Positions 8,684 through 16,524 of a stretch of DNA of 64,000 nt are shown piece after piece. Made by a program: the position numbers and the translations under genes. The first letter of the stretch is position 1. Every line of letters starts with the position of its first letter. The stretch is from assembly GCA_002337455.1 (NCBI GenBank), contig DDGC01000002.1:220848-284847 (forward strand), read 5' to 3'. Source of the stretch: Rhizobiales bacterium UBA1912 (GTDB taxonomy: Bacteria; Pseudomonadota; Alphaproteobacteria; Rhizobiales; Devosiaceae). The notes beneath the pieces were generated by a model. The model was not told the DNA's origin, did not search any database, and was given only the letters and a program-made list of their open reading frames with translations.

Positions 8684-9457
8684 TCATGGCTCATAGGCGA
8701 TCATCGGACGGCCCGAGGCGGGATTGGGCACGATGGCAGCGGCAACGCCATAAACGCGCGCCAGAAACGCCGAGTCGATGACATGTTGAGGCGCGCCTTG
8801 TGCCGCCACCCTGCCCCTGTCGAGCGCCACCACATGGTCGAACCACGCGGCGGTCAGATTGAGGTCGTGCATGGTGACGAGGATGGTCAGACCCTCATCG
8901 GCCAGCGCACGCAAAATCTCCATCACGGCGATCTGGGCCGAAAGATCGAGATGGTTGGTGGGTTCGTCGAGCAGCAGCAGCTGCGGCGACTGCGCGAGGG
9001 CGCGTGCAATGTGGACACGTTGCTGCTCGCCCCCCGAGAGGGTGGAAAAGCGACGCGTTGCGAACTCGGTAACCCCGGCGCGGGCCATGGCGCGGGCGGC
9101 GATCTCCTCGTCACCCGTCTCGCTGTCGGCGGCCCACATGCCCTGATGCGGCAGGCGGCCCAGCATCACCACGTCATGAACGTCGATGAGCTGATCGGTG
9201 GCGGCGGTCTGTTCGACCAGCGCGGCGATGCGGGCGCGGGAGCGTCGCGGCAGGGCGTGGAAATCTGTGCCTTCGAAAGCGATGTGGGCGCGGGCCGCGG
9301 GTTCAAAGCCGAGGATCACCCGCAGCAGCGAAGACTTGCCCGCGCCGTTGGGGCCGATCAGCGCGTTGAGGCGGCCGGGCTGGATGGCAAAGGACACATC
9401 ATCGAGGATGGTCTTGGCCTCAAGCGTGAGACTGGCGTTTTTGATGGCGAGGCTCAT
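8684..9457 (-). CDS. ABC transporter ATP-binding protein, proposed F420-0 importer
   Basis: A 257-residue FecE/BtuD-type ATPase starting at ATG 9457, which overlaps the permease stop by four bases (ATGA). Motifs are Walker A GPNGAGKSS near residue 34, signature LSGGEQQRVHIARAL near 138 and Walker B LLLDEPTNHLD near 160. An open frame extends far upstream but only as a shadow of the permease gene. The gene order binding protein, permease, ATPase next to cofE matches the three-gene cassette proposed by Haft and colleagues (TIGR03868/03869/03873) to import F420-0. Without that context it would be called a siderophore or cobalamin-type ATPase. Confidence 0.8.
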   Translation of the reverse strand: MSLAIKNASLTLEAKTILDDVSFAIQPGRLNALIGPNGAGKSSLLRVILGFEPAARAHIAFEGTDFHALPRRSRARIAALVEQTAATDQLIDVHDVVMLGRLPHQGMWAADSETGDEEIAARAMARAGVTEFATRRFSTLSGGEQQRVHIARALAQSPQLLLLDEPTNHLDLSAQIAVMEILRALADEGLTILVTMHDLNLTAAWFDHVVALDRGRVAAQGAPQHVIDSAFLARVYGVAAAIVPNPASGRPMIAYEP

Positions 9458-10512
9458 GTCGCCCGCCTGTTGCGCAGCAGGATGAGGAAGAAGGCCGGGG
9501 CGCCGATCATGGCGGTGACGATGCCGACGGGCAATTCGCGCGGGTCGAACAGGGTGCGGGCCGCCGTATCGGTCCAGACCATGAAGACGGCCCCCGCCAA
9601 CGCGGCCAGCGGCAGCAGATGGCGATGGCGGCCGCCTGCGACCAGCCGCACCGCATGGGGCAGGATGAGCCCCACGAACCCGATGGCGCCCGACATGGCG
9701 ACCAGAACGCCGGTCAGAAGCGCTGTGCCGCCCAGCATGATCCAGCGGGTTCTTTCGACATCGATGCCCAGGGCGCGGGCGGCTGTATCGCCGAACACGA
9801 AGCCATCGAGGATGCGGCCCGAGGCGATCAATGGCGTGCCCACGGCGGCCAGCGCGACCAGCGCCAGCCCGGTATCGGACCAGCGCGCACCGGCCAGTGA
9901 ACCCATCAGCCAGGACAGGATTTCGCGGTAGGAATCCCCGGTTGCCGTCCAGAAGATCAGGAATGAGGTGAGCGCGGAAGCCAGCGCCGAGACGGCCAGC
10001 CCGGCGAGGATGGCGCGGGATGCGGTGATGGCGCCCAGCGAGCGGGCCAGCCCCAACGTCAGCCCCATGGCGATCAGCGCGCCGATGAAGGCGCCGACCG
10101 GGAGCAGTAGCGTGGCGCCGATCAGCATCATGGAGACCGCGCCGACCGAGGCGCCCGAGGAAAGGCCCAGGAGGTAGGGGTCGGCCAGCGGGTTTCGGGT
10201 CAGGGCCTGCATCACGGCGCCGCAAATGGCCAGCCCTGCCCCGACGGCGGCGGCAGCAAGGACGCGCGGCAAGCGAAGTTCCCAGACGATTCCCTCCCGC
10301 AGGCGCGAGACGGGGTTTTCGGCAATAAGGCCCAGCTTGTGGGCGATCACCGCCCACACCTCGCCGGGCGCAATATCGGCAGGGCCGATGGTGACGGCGA
10401 CGATGAGGGAAAGCCCGAGCGCCAGAGCCAGCCCCGCCAGCCCGGCCTGAAACTTCAGCCGCCGCAGGGCGGCGGGCGTCAGGGCGGACAGGCCGAGCGG
10501 GGCGGCGACCAT
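9454..10512 (-). CDS. ABC transporter permease, FecCD/BtuC family, proposed F420-0 importer
   Basis: A 352-residue FecCD-type permease with about ten hydrophobic segments. Family landmarks are RLPRVLAAAAVGAGLAICGA near residue 85, NPLADPYLLGLSSGASVGA near 110 and GAIGFVGLILPHAVRLVAG near 270. I chose ATG 10512 because the longer frame starts at a TTG lying inside an intergenic repeat. It is separated from the binding-protein gene by 238 bases of repeat sequence but is translationally coupled to the ATPase. The F420-0 role is inferred from cofE and F420 enzymes in the same operon; corrinoid or iron-chelate transport is the alternative. Confidence 0.78.
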   Translation of the reverse strand: MVAAPLGLSALTPAALRRLKFQAGLAGLALALGLSLIVAVTIGPADIAPGEVWAVIAHKLGLIAENPVSRLREGIVWELRLPRVLAAAAVGAGLAICGAVMQALTRNPLADPYLLGLSSGASVGAVSMMLIGATLLLPVGAFIGALIAMGLTLGLARSLGAITASRAILAGLAVSALASALTSFLIFWTATGDSYREILSWLMGSLAGARWSDTGLALVALAAVGTPLIASGRILDGFVFGDTAARALGIDVERTRWIMLGGTALLTGVLVAMSGAIGFVGLILPHAVRLVAGGRHRHLLPLAALAGAVFMVWTDTAARTLFDPRELPVGIVTAMIGAPAFFLILLRNRRAT

Positions 10513-10547
10513 TAGAGAGTTTTCCAGGAAGTGGGGCGCTTGAGGCA

Positions 10548-10740
10548 AAGCCCCCTCACCCGTCGCTGCGCGCCGACCCCCGATCGGGTCGAGGGCAGGC
10601 TCTCTCCCCCTAGGGAGAGGTTAGAGGCGCGGTGCCCCACCCACCGCGCTACCCCGGACCTGATTCGGGGGCCAGCAGCGTCGATCGACGCTCCCGCGTT
10701 TGGGGCTGGTCCGGTTGGCCCTCGGCTTCCGCCGGGGATG
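10548..10740. repeat. Composite repeat between binding-protein and permease genes
   Basis: The left part (to about 10622) is one half of the family A element, with CCCCCTCACCCGTCGCTGCG and TCTCCCCCTAGGGAGAGG. It is interrupted by a segment containing CCCGATCGGGTCGAGGG. The right part carries further GC-rich inverted sequence (CCCCGGACCTGATTCGGGG; GGCTTCCGCCGGGG) of the kind seen at 13764. It looks like one repeat inserted into or beside another. Confidence 0.65.
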
Positions 10741-10750
10741 CTAAGAAGGG

Positions 10751-11812
10751 TCATTTTCCCAAATCCAGCTCTTGGAGCTGCCTCGCCAGATCGGCGGTGG
10801 CCGGGATGGAGCGGATGCCGGGTTCGGCGGCGGGGAACGGGATGATGATGTAGCGCTCGTTCTGGACGGCGGTCATGTTGGCGGTGGCCGGGTTGTCATT
10901 GAGAAGCGTGATTTTCTGGGTCACAGAATTCCACGCCGCATCGACGAGGATCATCACGTCCGGGTCGGCATCGACGATGGCTTCCCAGCTGGCCGAGGTC
11001 CATGTGTCCTCGATATCGGCAAAGATATTGGCGATGCCGAGCGCCTCCATGGTCATTTGCGGGCCACCCAGACCGGCGCCGACATAGGGGGTGGAGGTGG
11101 CCGAGGAATACCACACGCCGGTCAGGCCCGAGGCGGGTTTGATTTCTTCGAGCATGGTGCGTTGTTCGGCCACCAGTTGGGCGGCGCGGTCCTCGACGTC
11201 GAAAATTCTGCCCATTTCAACGATCTGGTCGAACACGTCCTCGAACGAGAGCTTGTCGGGCGTGCCTTCGGAACGGCAGGCCGTAGGGGCGACATAGGTG
11301 GCGACACCCAACGCGTGCAGGCTGTCGCGCGCGCCTGCCCCATCGGCGGCAAAGCTCGATTCCCAGCCGCCATAGACAAAGTCCGGCTCGGCTTCGAGCA
11401 CCACTTCCTGAGAAGGGACGCGGTCGGCGAGGACTGTCAATTCGGTGGCGGGGGCCCATTGGTCGGGCACGGGGCCATCCTGAAAGCCGACGCCGACGAT
11501 CCTGTCGCCTAGTCCCAGCGCCAGGAGGAGTTCGGTGGCTGTAGATTTGATTGTGACGACCCGCCCGGGCGGTGCATCGAAGGTGACCGACGTGCCGCAG
11601 TTTTCGATGGTCAACGGATAGTCGGTGGCAAGGGCGGGGGTCGAGAGGGCGATGCAAAGACTCACGAGCCCCCACCCTGTCACCCCGGCCTTGAGCCGGG
11701 GCCTAGTAAGTGGCAGATTTTGCGATCTTGCTGAGATGCTGCCGGGCACTGGATCCCGGCTCAAGGCCGGGATGACGGCGGTGTTTGGGGCAATGGATGT
11801 GAACCCGCTCAT
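10751..11812 (-). CDS. Periplasmic binding protein, proposed F420-0 ABC transporter component
   Basis: A 353-residue BtuF/FepB-type (PeripBP_2) protein with domain landmarks GRVVTIKSTATELLLALGLG near residue 84 and DRVPSQEVVLEAEPDFVYGG near 130. ATG 11812 overlaps the cofE stop by four bases, so coupled translation from there is likely. The first 48 residues include an in-frame translated palindromic repeat (11679-11776). This lies before the hydrophobic segment GLVSLCIALSTPALA, which looks like the signal-peptide core. A GTG at 11665 could alternatively start translation after the repeat. Context with cofE suggests the F420-0 binding protein of the cassette. Confidence 0.78.
   Translation of the reverse strand: MSGFTSIAPNTAVIPALSRDPVPGSISARSQNLPLTRPRLKAGVTGWGLVSLCIALSTPALATDYPLTIENCGTSVTFDAPPGRVVTIKSTATELLLALGLGDRIVGVGFQDGPVPDQWAPATELTVLADRVPSQEVVLEAEPDFVYGGWESSFAADGAGARDSLHALGVATYVAPTACRSEGTPDKLSFEDVFDQIVEMGRIFDVEDRAAQLVAEQRTMLEEIKPASGLTGVWYSSATSTPYVGAGLGGPQMTMEALGIANIFADIEDTWTSASWEAIVDADPDVMILVDAAWNSVTQKITLLNDNPATANMTAVQNERYIIIPFPAAEPGIRSIPATADLARQLQELDLGK
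11679..11776. repeat. Palindromic repeat (family B) inside a coding sequence
   Basis: Inverted arms GTCACCCCGGCCTTGAGCC and GGCTCAAGGCCGGGATGAC flank a 47-base middle. The same arm occurs at 13764. Here the element lies in frame within the first 45 codons of the binding-protein gene on the minus strand and encodes the VIPALSRDP-type peptide typical of translated copies. It may be an insertion into the signal-peptide n-region. Confidence 0.8.
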
Positions 11813-12618
11813 TCGATCTTTTCCTTTTTCGCCGCCAGCGCGTGCATGGCGGCGTCGTAACCTTGTTGGTAGGCCTCGGTCGAACCGAAGCGGAACATGT
11901 CGTCTTCGCCCAGCCGGGCCAGGGTTTTTGCGCCGGGGCTGTCGAGATCGGTCACCAGCCGGGCGAGGCCGCGCGCTATCGCAACGGGCATGCGCGAGGC
12001 CTTGCCCTTGACCAGATCGGCGGCGGCGGCGAGTTCGTCGGCAAGGACGGTGACCGTCACATTGAGGAGGCGGCCGTTGGCGTCGACGCCGCCGCGCAGA
12101 TCGTCGACCAGTTGCACGCCCGCAGCCCCGATGGCGGCATCGGTCTGACCGACGCGCCAGGGGCGGCCAAGGGTGTCGGTGATGATGAGACCGAGGCGCT
12201 TTCCGGTCTTTTCGCGCAAGGCTTTGCAGAGCGCTCGGGCCGAAGCGTCGGGATCGCGTGGCAGGCGCAGGGCCATGCCGTCGGGGACGTTGGAGGTATC
12301 GAGCCCGGCGGCGGCCATGACCAGGCCCTGAGGGGTTTCGACGATTTTCGTTATGCCGCCGGGATGGGCGCGTTCGGCAACGATGCGGACAGTATCTTCC
12401 TCGATGGCGAGGTCACGAGCATCGAGGGGCACCTGCATGCCCTCGGCCTTGGAGATGATTTTCGAGGTGACGATAAGGATATCGCCATCGGCAAGCGCGG
12501 CGTCGGAATCGGCGGCAGCCATGGCGTCGATGGCGCGCGATATCAGCGCGACCAGATCGTCCCCCGCCCCGATCTCGGGGATGCCTTCAATGCCCCAGAG
12601 TGTCAGACGGTTGGCCAT
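11809..12618 (-). CDS. cofE: Coenzyme F420-0:L-glutamate ligase CofE
   Basis: A 269-residue protein covering the whole CofE domain. Conserved motifs are GIPEIGAGDDL near residue 10, DGDILIVTSKIISKAEG near 45, AGLDTSNVPDG near 110 and LIITDTLGRPWRVGQTD near 152. CofE adds glutamate residues to F420-0 using GTP. ATG 12618 shares one base with the upstream oxidoreductase stop; a long open extension upstream lies inside that gene and is rejected. No cofC, cofD, cofG or cofH is present in the window. So the gene would act on imported F420-0, or on F420-0 made from genes elsewhere. Confidence 0.9.
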   Translation of the reverse strand: MANRLTLWGIEGIPEIGAGDDLVALISRAIDAMAAADSDAALADGDILIVTSKIISKAEGMQVPLDARDLAIEEDTVRIVAERAHPGGITKIVETPQGLVMAAAGLDTSNVPDGMALRLPRDPDASARALCKALREKTGKRLGLIITDTLGRPWRVGQTDAAIGAAGVQLVDDLRGGVDANGRLLNVTVTVLADELAAAADLVKGKASRMPVAIARGLARLVTDLDSPGAKTLARLGEDDMFRFGSTEAYQQGYDAAMHALAAKKEKIE

Positions 12619-13640
12619 CAGCGCTTGTTGAGTTTGGGCAGGACGTCGCGCGAAAAGACGTCGATCCATTCGCGCTGGTTGCGGCCAACATTGTGCAGAT
12701 AGATGCGATCGAAGCCGAAATCGGCAAATTTCTGGATGTGTTCGAGGTGCTCTTGCGGATCGGGTGAAATCACCATGCGGCCCTTGAAGTCCTCGGGGCG
12801 GACCAGCTTGGCCATCTGCTCGAAATCGAAGGGTGAGCGGATATCGGCCTTGGGGAACTTCATGCCGCCATTGGGCCATTCGGTCATGGCGTTGGCCAGT
12901 GCCTCCTCATAGGTTTCCGCCCAGCTCATATGGAGCTGGAGCACCTTGGGCATGGTGTCGGGGTTCTTGCCCGCCTCACGCGCGCCCTCGGCGAATTTTT
13001 CAAACAGCATCGCGATCTTTTCGAGCGGGGCGCCGACCGTGATGATGCCATCGGCAAATTTTCCGGTCTTTTTGGCGTTGATCGGCCCGGCGGTCGCAAC
13101 GAGGATTTCGGGTGGGGTTTCGGGCATTGTCCACAGGCGGGTGGATTCCATCCTGTAATAGTCGCCATTGTGCTTGGTGTTCTTGCCGGCGGCAGAGTTT
13201 TCGAACAGCTTCTTGATAATCTGGACGGCTTCGAACATGCGGGCCGAGCGCTCGCCAACATCAGGCCAATATTGAGCGAGGAAGCTTTCGTTGAGTGCTT
13301 CGCCTGCCCCGACGCCCAGCCAGTGGCGGTTGGGGTACATGGCGGCCAGCGTGGCCGACGCCTGCGCCACCATGGCGGGGTGCCAGCGGAAGGTGGGGGT
13401 GGTGACGCCGGGGCCCATATCGCCTTTGGTGCGTTCGCCGATGGCGGTCAGAACGTTCCAGACGAAGGCCGATTGCCCCTGTTGGGGCACCCAGGGCTGG
13501 AAATGATCGGCGGCCATGGCGCCGTTAAAGCCCTTTTGCTCTGCATATTCGGTCAGCTCGACGCAATCGCGCGGATGGAACTGTTCGAGCATCACCGCAT
13601 AGCCGATCAACCCCTCTGGTCCGGTCTTGAACACCGACAT
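12618..13640 (-). CDS. F420-dependent oxidoreductase, glucose-6-phosphate dehydrogenase-like (FGD family)
   Basis: A 340-residue LLM-fold enzyme close to the F420-dependent G6PDH group (TIGR03557-like). Residues known to be catalytic in Mycobacterium FGD1 are retained: ADHFQPW near residue 45 supplies the Asp, His and Trp, and GAGEALNE near residue 108 supplies the active-site Glu. The start is ATG 13640 with AGGGGAG upstream; it is the first gene of the operon. It overlaps cofE by one base. The substrate may be glucose-6-phosphate or another compound. It would generate or consume reduced F420 in the cytoplasm. Confidence 0.85.
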   Translation of the reverse strand: MSVFKTGPEGLIGYAVMLEQFHPRDCVELTEYAEQKGFNGAMAADHFQPWVPQQGQSAFVWNVLTAIGERTKGDMGPGVTTPTFRWHPAMVAQASATLAAMYPNRHWLGVGAGEALNESFLAQYWPDVGERSARMFEAVQIIKKLFENSAAGKNTKHNGDYYRMESTRLWTMPETPPEILVATAGPINAKKTGKFADGIITVGAPLEKIAMLFEKFAEGAREAGKNPDTMPKVLQLHMSWAETYEEALANAMTEWPNGGMKFPKADIRSPFDFEQMAKLVRPEDFKGRMVISPDPQEHLEHIQKFADFGFDRIYLHNVGRNQREWIDVFSRDVLPKLNKR

Positions 13641-13763
13641 GGATGGCACTCCCCTTGGCTTTGCGATCAGTCAATCACAAAGGGCAAAAGAGCAACAGAG
13701 GGAATTTTGACCTTTTGGTAAAATTTTTCGTTGCGGGAAGTCGGAAGGAAGCGCCAAAAACCC

Positions 13764-13831
13764 CGCCGTCATCCCGGCCTTGAGCCGGGAAGCACATGGG
13801 CCCCGGCTTTCGCCGGGGAAGCGCAGGATGA
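13764..13831. repeat. Palindromic repeat (family B) between operons
   Basis: Contains GTCATCCCGGCCTTGAGCC, identical to an arm of the element at 11679, followed by a second stem CCCCGGCTTTCGCCGGGG. It lies in the 208-base gap between the F420 operon promoter and the 3' end of the sugar dehydrogenase gene. It could act as a terminator for the sugar operon coming from the right. Confidence 0.75.
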
Positions 13832-13848
13832 GGGCGCGCGATCAATCC

Positions 13849-14772
13849 CTACTCGATAAACGCTTCTACCTTGCAAACCTCGCCAAGCATATAGGCGTCG
13901 GCCACCAATTGCAGCGGGGAAATATCGACGTCGCTTTTGCCATCGGCCAGCAAGTGCGCGAAACGGGTGTAGATGCCGTCATACTCGGTATCGTCGCCGG
14001 ATACTATCGTTTCACCATCCAGCCGCACCACGTCTCCGCCGCTCGAGAGTTCAAGCAGCCCGGCATCGGTTCTGACCGTGATGTTCCAGGTTTGCGGGCC
14101 CTCCTGGCGCCAGTCGAAATCGGCGGTGACCGGATGGCCGGTGACCGAAACAAAATCGATTTTTGCGGCGATGGGGGTCTGGCGGTTTTCGGGCACTTCA
14201 AGGATTGCGCTGGTCACGAGCACGGGTGCGGGCAGGATGTGGGTGAGGATCGAAAGCGCGTTAATGCCCGGATCGAACACCCCCATGCCGCCGGGGGTCC
14301 AGATCCAATCCTGACCGGGATGCCAGCGGCGCACGTCTTCGCGCCAGACGATTTCGACACTTTGGATCGCCTTGTCGGCAAGCCAGTTGCGCGCCGGTTC
14401 GACGCCCTGCGCGTAGCGCGAGTGCCATGTGGCGAACAGGGTCACGCTGTGCTCGGCGGCCAATTGTTTGAGCCAGTCGACTTCGGCCACCGTGGCGCCG
14501 GGCGGTTTTTCGAGCAGCACGTGGCGGCCGGCGCGGATGGCGGCCTCGGCATATTGGCGGCGCACCTGCGGCGGGGTGCACAGCGCCACCGTGTCAATGT
14601 CTGGACGGGCCGCGAGCATCTCATCGAGCGTCGTGAAATGGTCGACCCCTTCGAGTTCGGCATTGCGCGAGACGATGGCGGCCAGCTCGAAACCGGGGTT
14701 TTTGGCGATCGAGGGCAGATGCTGGTCGCGGGCGATCTTGCCCAGGCCAACAATGGCGATCCTGTGAACCAT
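13849..14772 (-). CDS. L-arabinose / D-galactose 1-dehydrogenase (Gfo/Idh/MocA family)
   Basis: A 307-residue NAD(P)-dependent oxidoreductase. It has Rossmann motif IVGLGKIARDQHLPSI at residue 6 and the Gfo/Idh motif LLEKPPGATVAE near 93. Homologues in bacterial oxidative pathways convert L-arabinose to arabino-lactone or D-galactose to galactono-lactone. ATG 14772 overlaps the dehydratase stop by one base (TGATG), and it ends an operon with chvE-gguAB, AraD1 and arabinonate dehydratase. Both sugar specificities are plausible because the locus has enzymes of both downstream routes. Confidence 0.82.
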   Translation of the reverse strand: MVHRIAIVGLGKIARDQHLPSIAKNPGFELAAIVSRNAELEGVDHFTTLDEMLAARPDIDTVALCTPPQVRRQYAEAAIRAGRHVLLEKPPGATVAEVDWLKQLAAEHSVTLFATWHSRYAQGVEPARNWLADKAIQSVEIVWREDVRRWHPGQDWIWTPGGMGVFDPGINALSILTHILPAPVLVTSAILEVPENRQTPIAAKIDFVSVTGHPVTADFDWRQEGPQTWNITVRTDAGLLELSSGGDVVRLDGETIVSGDDTEYDGIYTRFAHLLADGKSDVDISPLQLVADAYMLGEVCKVEAFIE

Positions 14773-16514
14773 CAGTGGGAGTCCTTGCCGACCGCGCTGC
14801 CGCGAGACCCTTTCAGAAAATCGAAATCGGCACCAGTGTGCGCCTGATCGACGTGATCGAGGAACATTTTTGCGTAGCCCGATTGCGGCTGGTCGGGGAG
14901 CGGGGTCCAATCGGCCAGCCGTGCCGCGATTTCGGTATCGGGCACGTCGAGATGGATGGTGCGGTTGGGCACGTCGATGGAAATCATATCGCCATTGCGC
15001 ACCGCAGCCAGCGGACCGCCGACCGCCGCTTCGGGCGAGGTGTGCAGGATCACGGTGCCATAGGCGGTGCCCGACATGCGGGCATCGGAAATGCGCACCA
15101 TGTCCTTTATGCCCTTGCGCAGCACCTTGGGCGGCAGGCCCATGTTCCCCACTTCGGCCATGCCGGGATAGCCCTTGGGGCCGCAGTTTTTCAGCACCAT
15201 GACGCAGGTCTCGTCGATATCGAGCGCCTCGTCACCGATTTTTGCCTTGTAGTCATCGATATCTTCGAACACCACGGCGCGGCCGGTATGCACCATCAAA
15301 TGCGGGCTGGCGGCCGAGGGCTTGAGCACGCAGCCATTGGGCGCCAGATTGCCCTTGAGGACCGCGATGCCGCCCTGGCTGGTCAAAGCCTTGTCGACCG
15401 GGCGGATCACGTCCTCGTTCCAGTTGCGGGCGCCCGCGATTTCCTCGCCCATGGTGCGGCCGGAAACGGTGAGCGCGTCGCCGTGGAGTTTTTGGCCATC
15501 GAGCAGCGATTTGAGGACGACCGGCAGGCCGCCGGCGTAAAAGAACTCTTCCATCAGATATTTGCCCGAGGGCATGAGATTGACGATTGTGGGAATGTCG
15601 CGGCCCAGCCGGTCCCAATCGTCAAGCCCCACATCGACGCCCACGCGCCCGGCCAGGGCCAGCAAGTGCACAACGGCATTGGTCGAGCCGCCGATGGCGC
15701 CATTGGTCATTATGGCGTTTTCGAACGCCTCGCGGGTCAGGATGTCGGAGGGTTTGAGGTCATCTTTGACCATATCGACGATGCTGCGCCCGGTCAGTTG
15801 CGCCATGACGCGGCGGCGGCTGTCGACGGCGGGGATTGCCGCATTGCCGGAAAGCGCCATGCCCAGCGCCTCGGCCATCGAGGCCATAGTGGAGGCGGTG
15901 CCCATGGTGTTGCAGGTGCCCGAAGACCGGCTCATGGCCTGCTCGGCCTCGAGGAAATCCTCCTGGCTCATTTCCCCGGCCTTGATGGCTTCGCTCATCT
16001 GCCACAGCGCAGTGCCCGAGCCGACCCGTTCGCCGCGGAACCAGCCATTGAGCATGGGGCCGCCGGTGACGACAATCGAGGGAATGTCGGTGGATGCGGC
16101 GCCCATCAAAAGCGATGGCGTGGTCTTGTCGCAGCCGACCAACAGCACGGCGCCATCGATGGGCTGGCCGCGCATCACCTCTTCGACCGCCATGGCGGCG
16201 AGGTTGCGATACATCATGGCCGTGGGACGGAAGGTGTTTTCCGAAGCCGAGAACACCGGCACCTCAAGCGGGAAGCCGCCGGCCTCCCAGACGCCGGCCT
16301 TTACCTTTTCGGCCAGCTCGCGCAAATGGCCGTTGCAGGGGGTGAGGTCGGACCAGGTGTTTAAAATTCCGATCACCGGGCGGCCATCGAACAGATCGTG
16401 CGGGTAGCCCTGATTTTTCAGCCAGCCGCGGTGGTAAATGGTGTCACGCGACGTGCCGCCATACCATTCCTGCGAGCGCAGCTTGCGCGGCCATTGGGCC
16501 TTTTGGAACGCCAT
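14772..16514 (-). CDS. L-arabinonate dehydratase (IlvD/Edd family)
   Basis: A 580-residue iron-sulfur dehydratase. The three expected cluster cysteines are visible at residues 60 (TPCNGH), 128 (GCDKTTPS) and 201 (SGTCNTMGT). The proposed catalytic serine segment ISDARMSGTAYG is near 480. The length and DKTTPS motif fit pentonate dehydratases rather than IlvD itself. It removes water from L-arabinonate to give 2-keto-3-deoxy-arabonate. Related rhizobial enzymes also accept D-galactonate and D-fuconate, which would let it serve the galactose branch too. It follows the AraD1 gene by 10 bases. Confidence 0.87.
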   Translation of the reverse strand: MAFQKAQWPRKLRSQEWYGGTSRDTIYHRGWLKNQGYPHDLFDGRPVIGILNTWSDLTPCNGHLRELAEKVKAGVWEAGGFPLEVPVFSASENTFRPTAMMYRNLAAMAVEEVMRGQPIDGAVLLVGCDKTTPSLLMGAASTDIPSIVVTGGPMLNGWFRGERVGSGTALWQMSEAIKAGEMSQEDFLEAEQAMSRSSGTCNTMGTASTMASMAEALGMALSGNAAIPAVDSRRRVMAQLTGRSIVDMVKDDLKPSDILTREAFENAIMTNGAIGGSTNAVVHLLALAGRVGVDVGLDDWDRLGRDIPTIVNLMPSGKYLMEEFFYAGGLPVVLKSLLDGQKLHGDALTVSGRTMGEEIAGARNWNEDVIRPVDKALTSQGGIAVLKGNLAPNGCVLKPSAASPHLMVHTGRAVVFEDIDDYKAKIGDEALDIDETCVMVLKNCGPKGYPGMAEVGNMGLPPKVLRKGIKDMVRISDARMSGTAYGTVILHTSPEAAVGGPLAAVRNGDMISIDVPNRTIHLDVPDTEIAARLADWTPLPDQPQSGYAKMFLDHVDQAHTGADFDFLKGSRGSAVGKDSH

Positions 16515-16524
16515 TGCCCTGCCC

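Noticed and set aside
8150..9931. A 593-residue plus-strand open frame
   Set aside because: Antisense to the LLM oxidoreductase, ATPase and permease genes, all of which have clear motifs. No protein family is visible.
8684..10357. A 557-residue open frame that looks like a permease-ATPase fusion
   Set aside because: Only the part from ATG 9457 encodes ATPase sequence. The upstream part is the permease gene read in a wrong frame, and the two genes overlap by four bases.
8684..11812. Assignment of the FecCD-type importer to cobalamin or siderophore uptake
   Set aside because: The fold permits it, but no TonB receptor, cob gene or siderophore gene is nearby. The translational overlap with cofE and the F420 enzymes favours F420-0. 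I keep the alternative as a stated risk.
14775..16364. A 529-residue plus-strand open frame
   Set aside because: Antisense to the arabinonate dehydratase, whose cysteine and serine motifs are intact; composition is His/Gly/Arg-rich.
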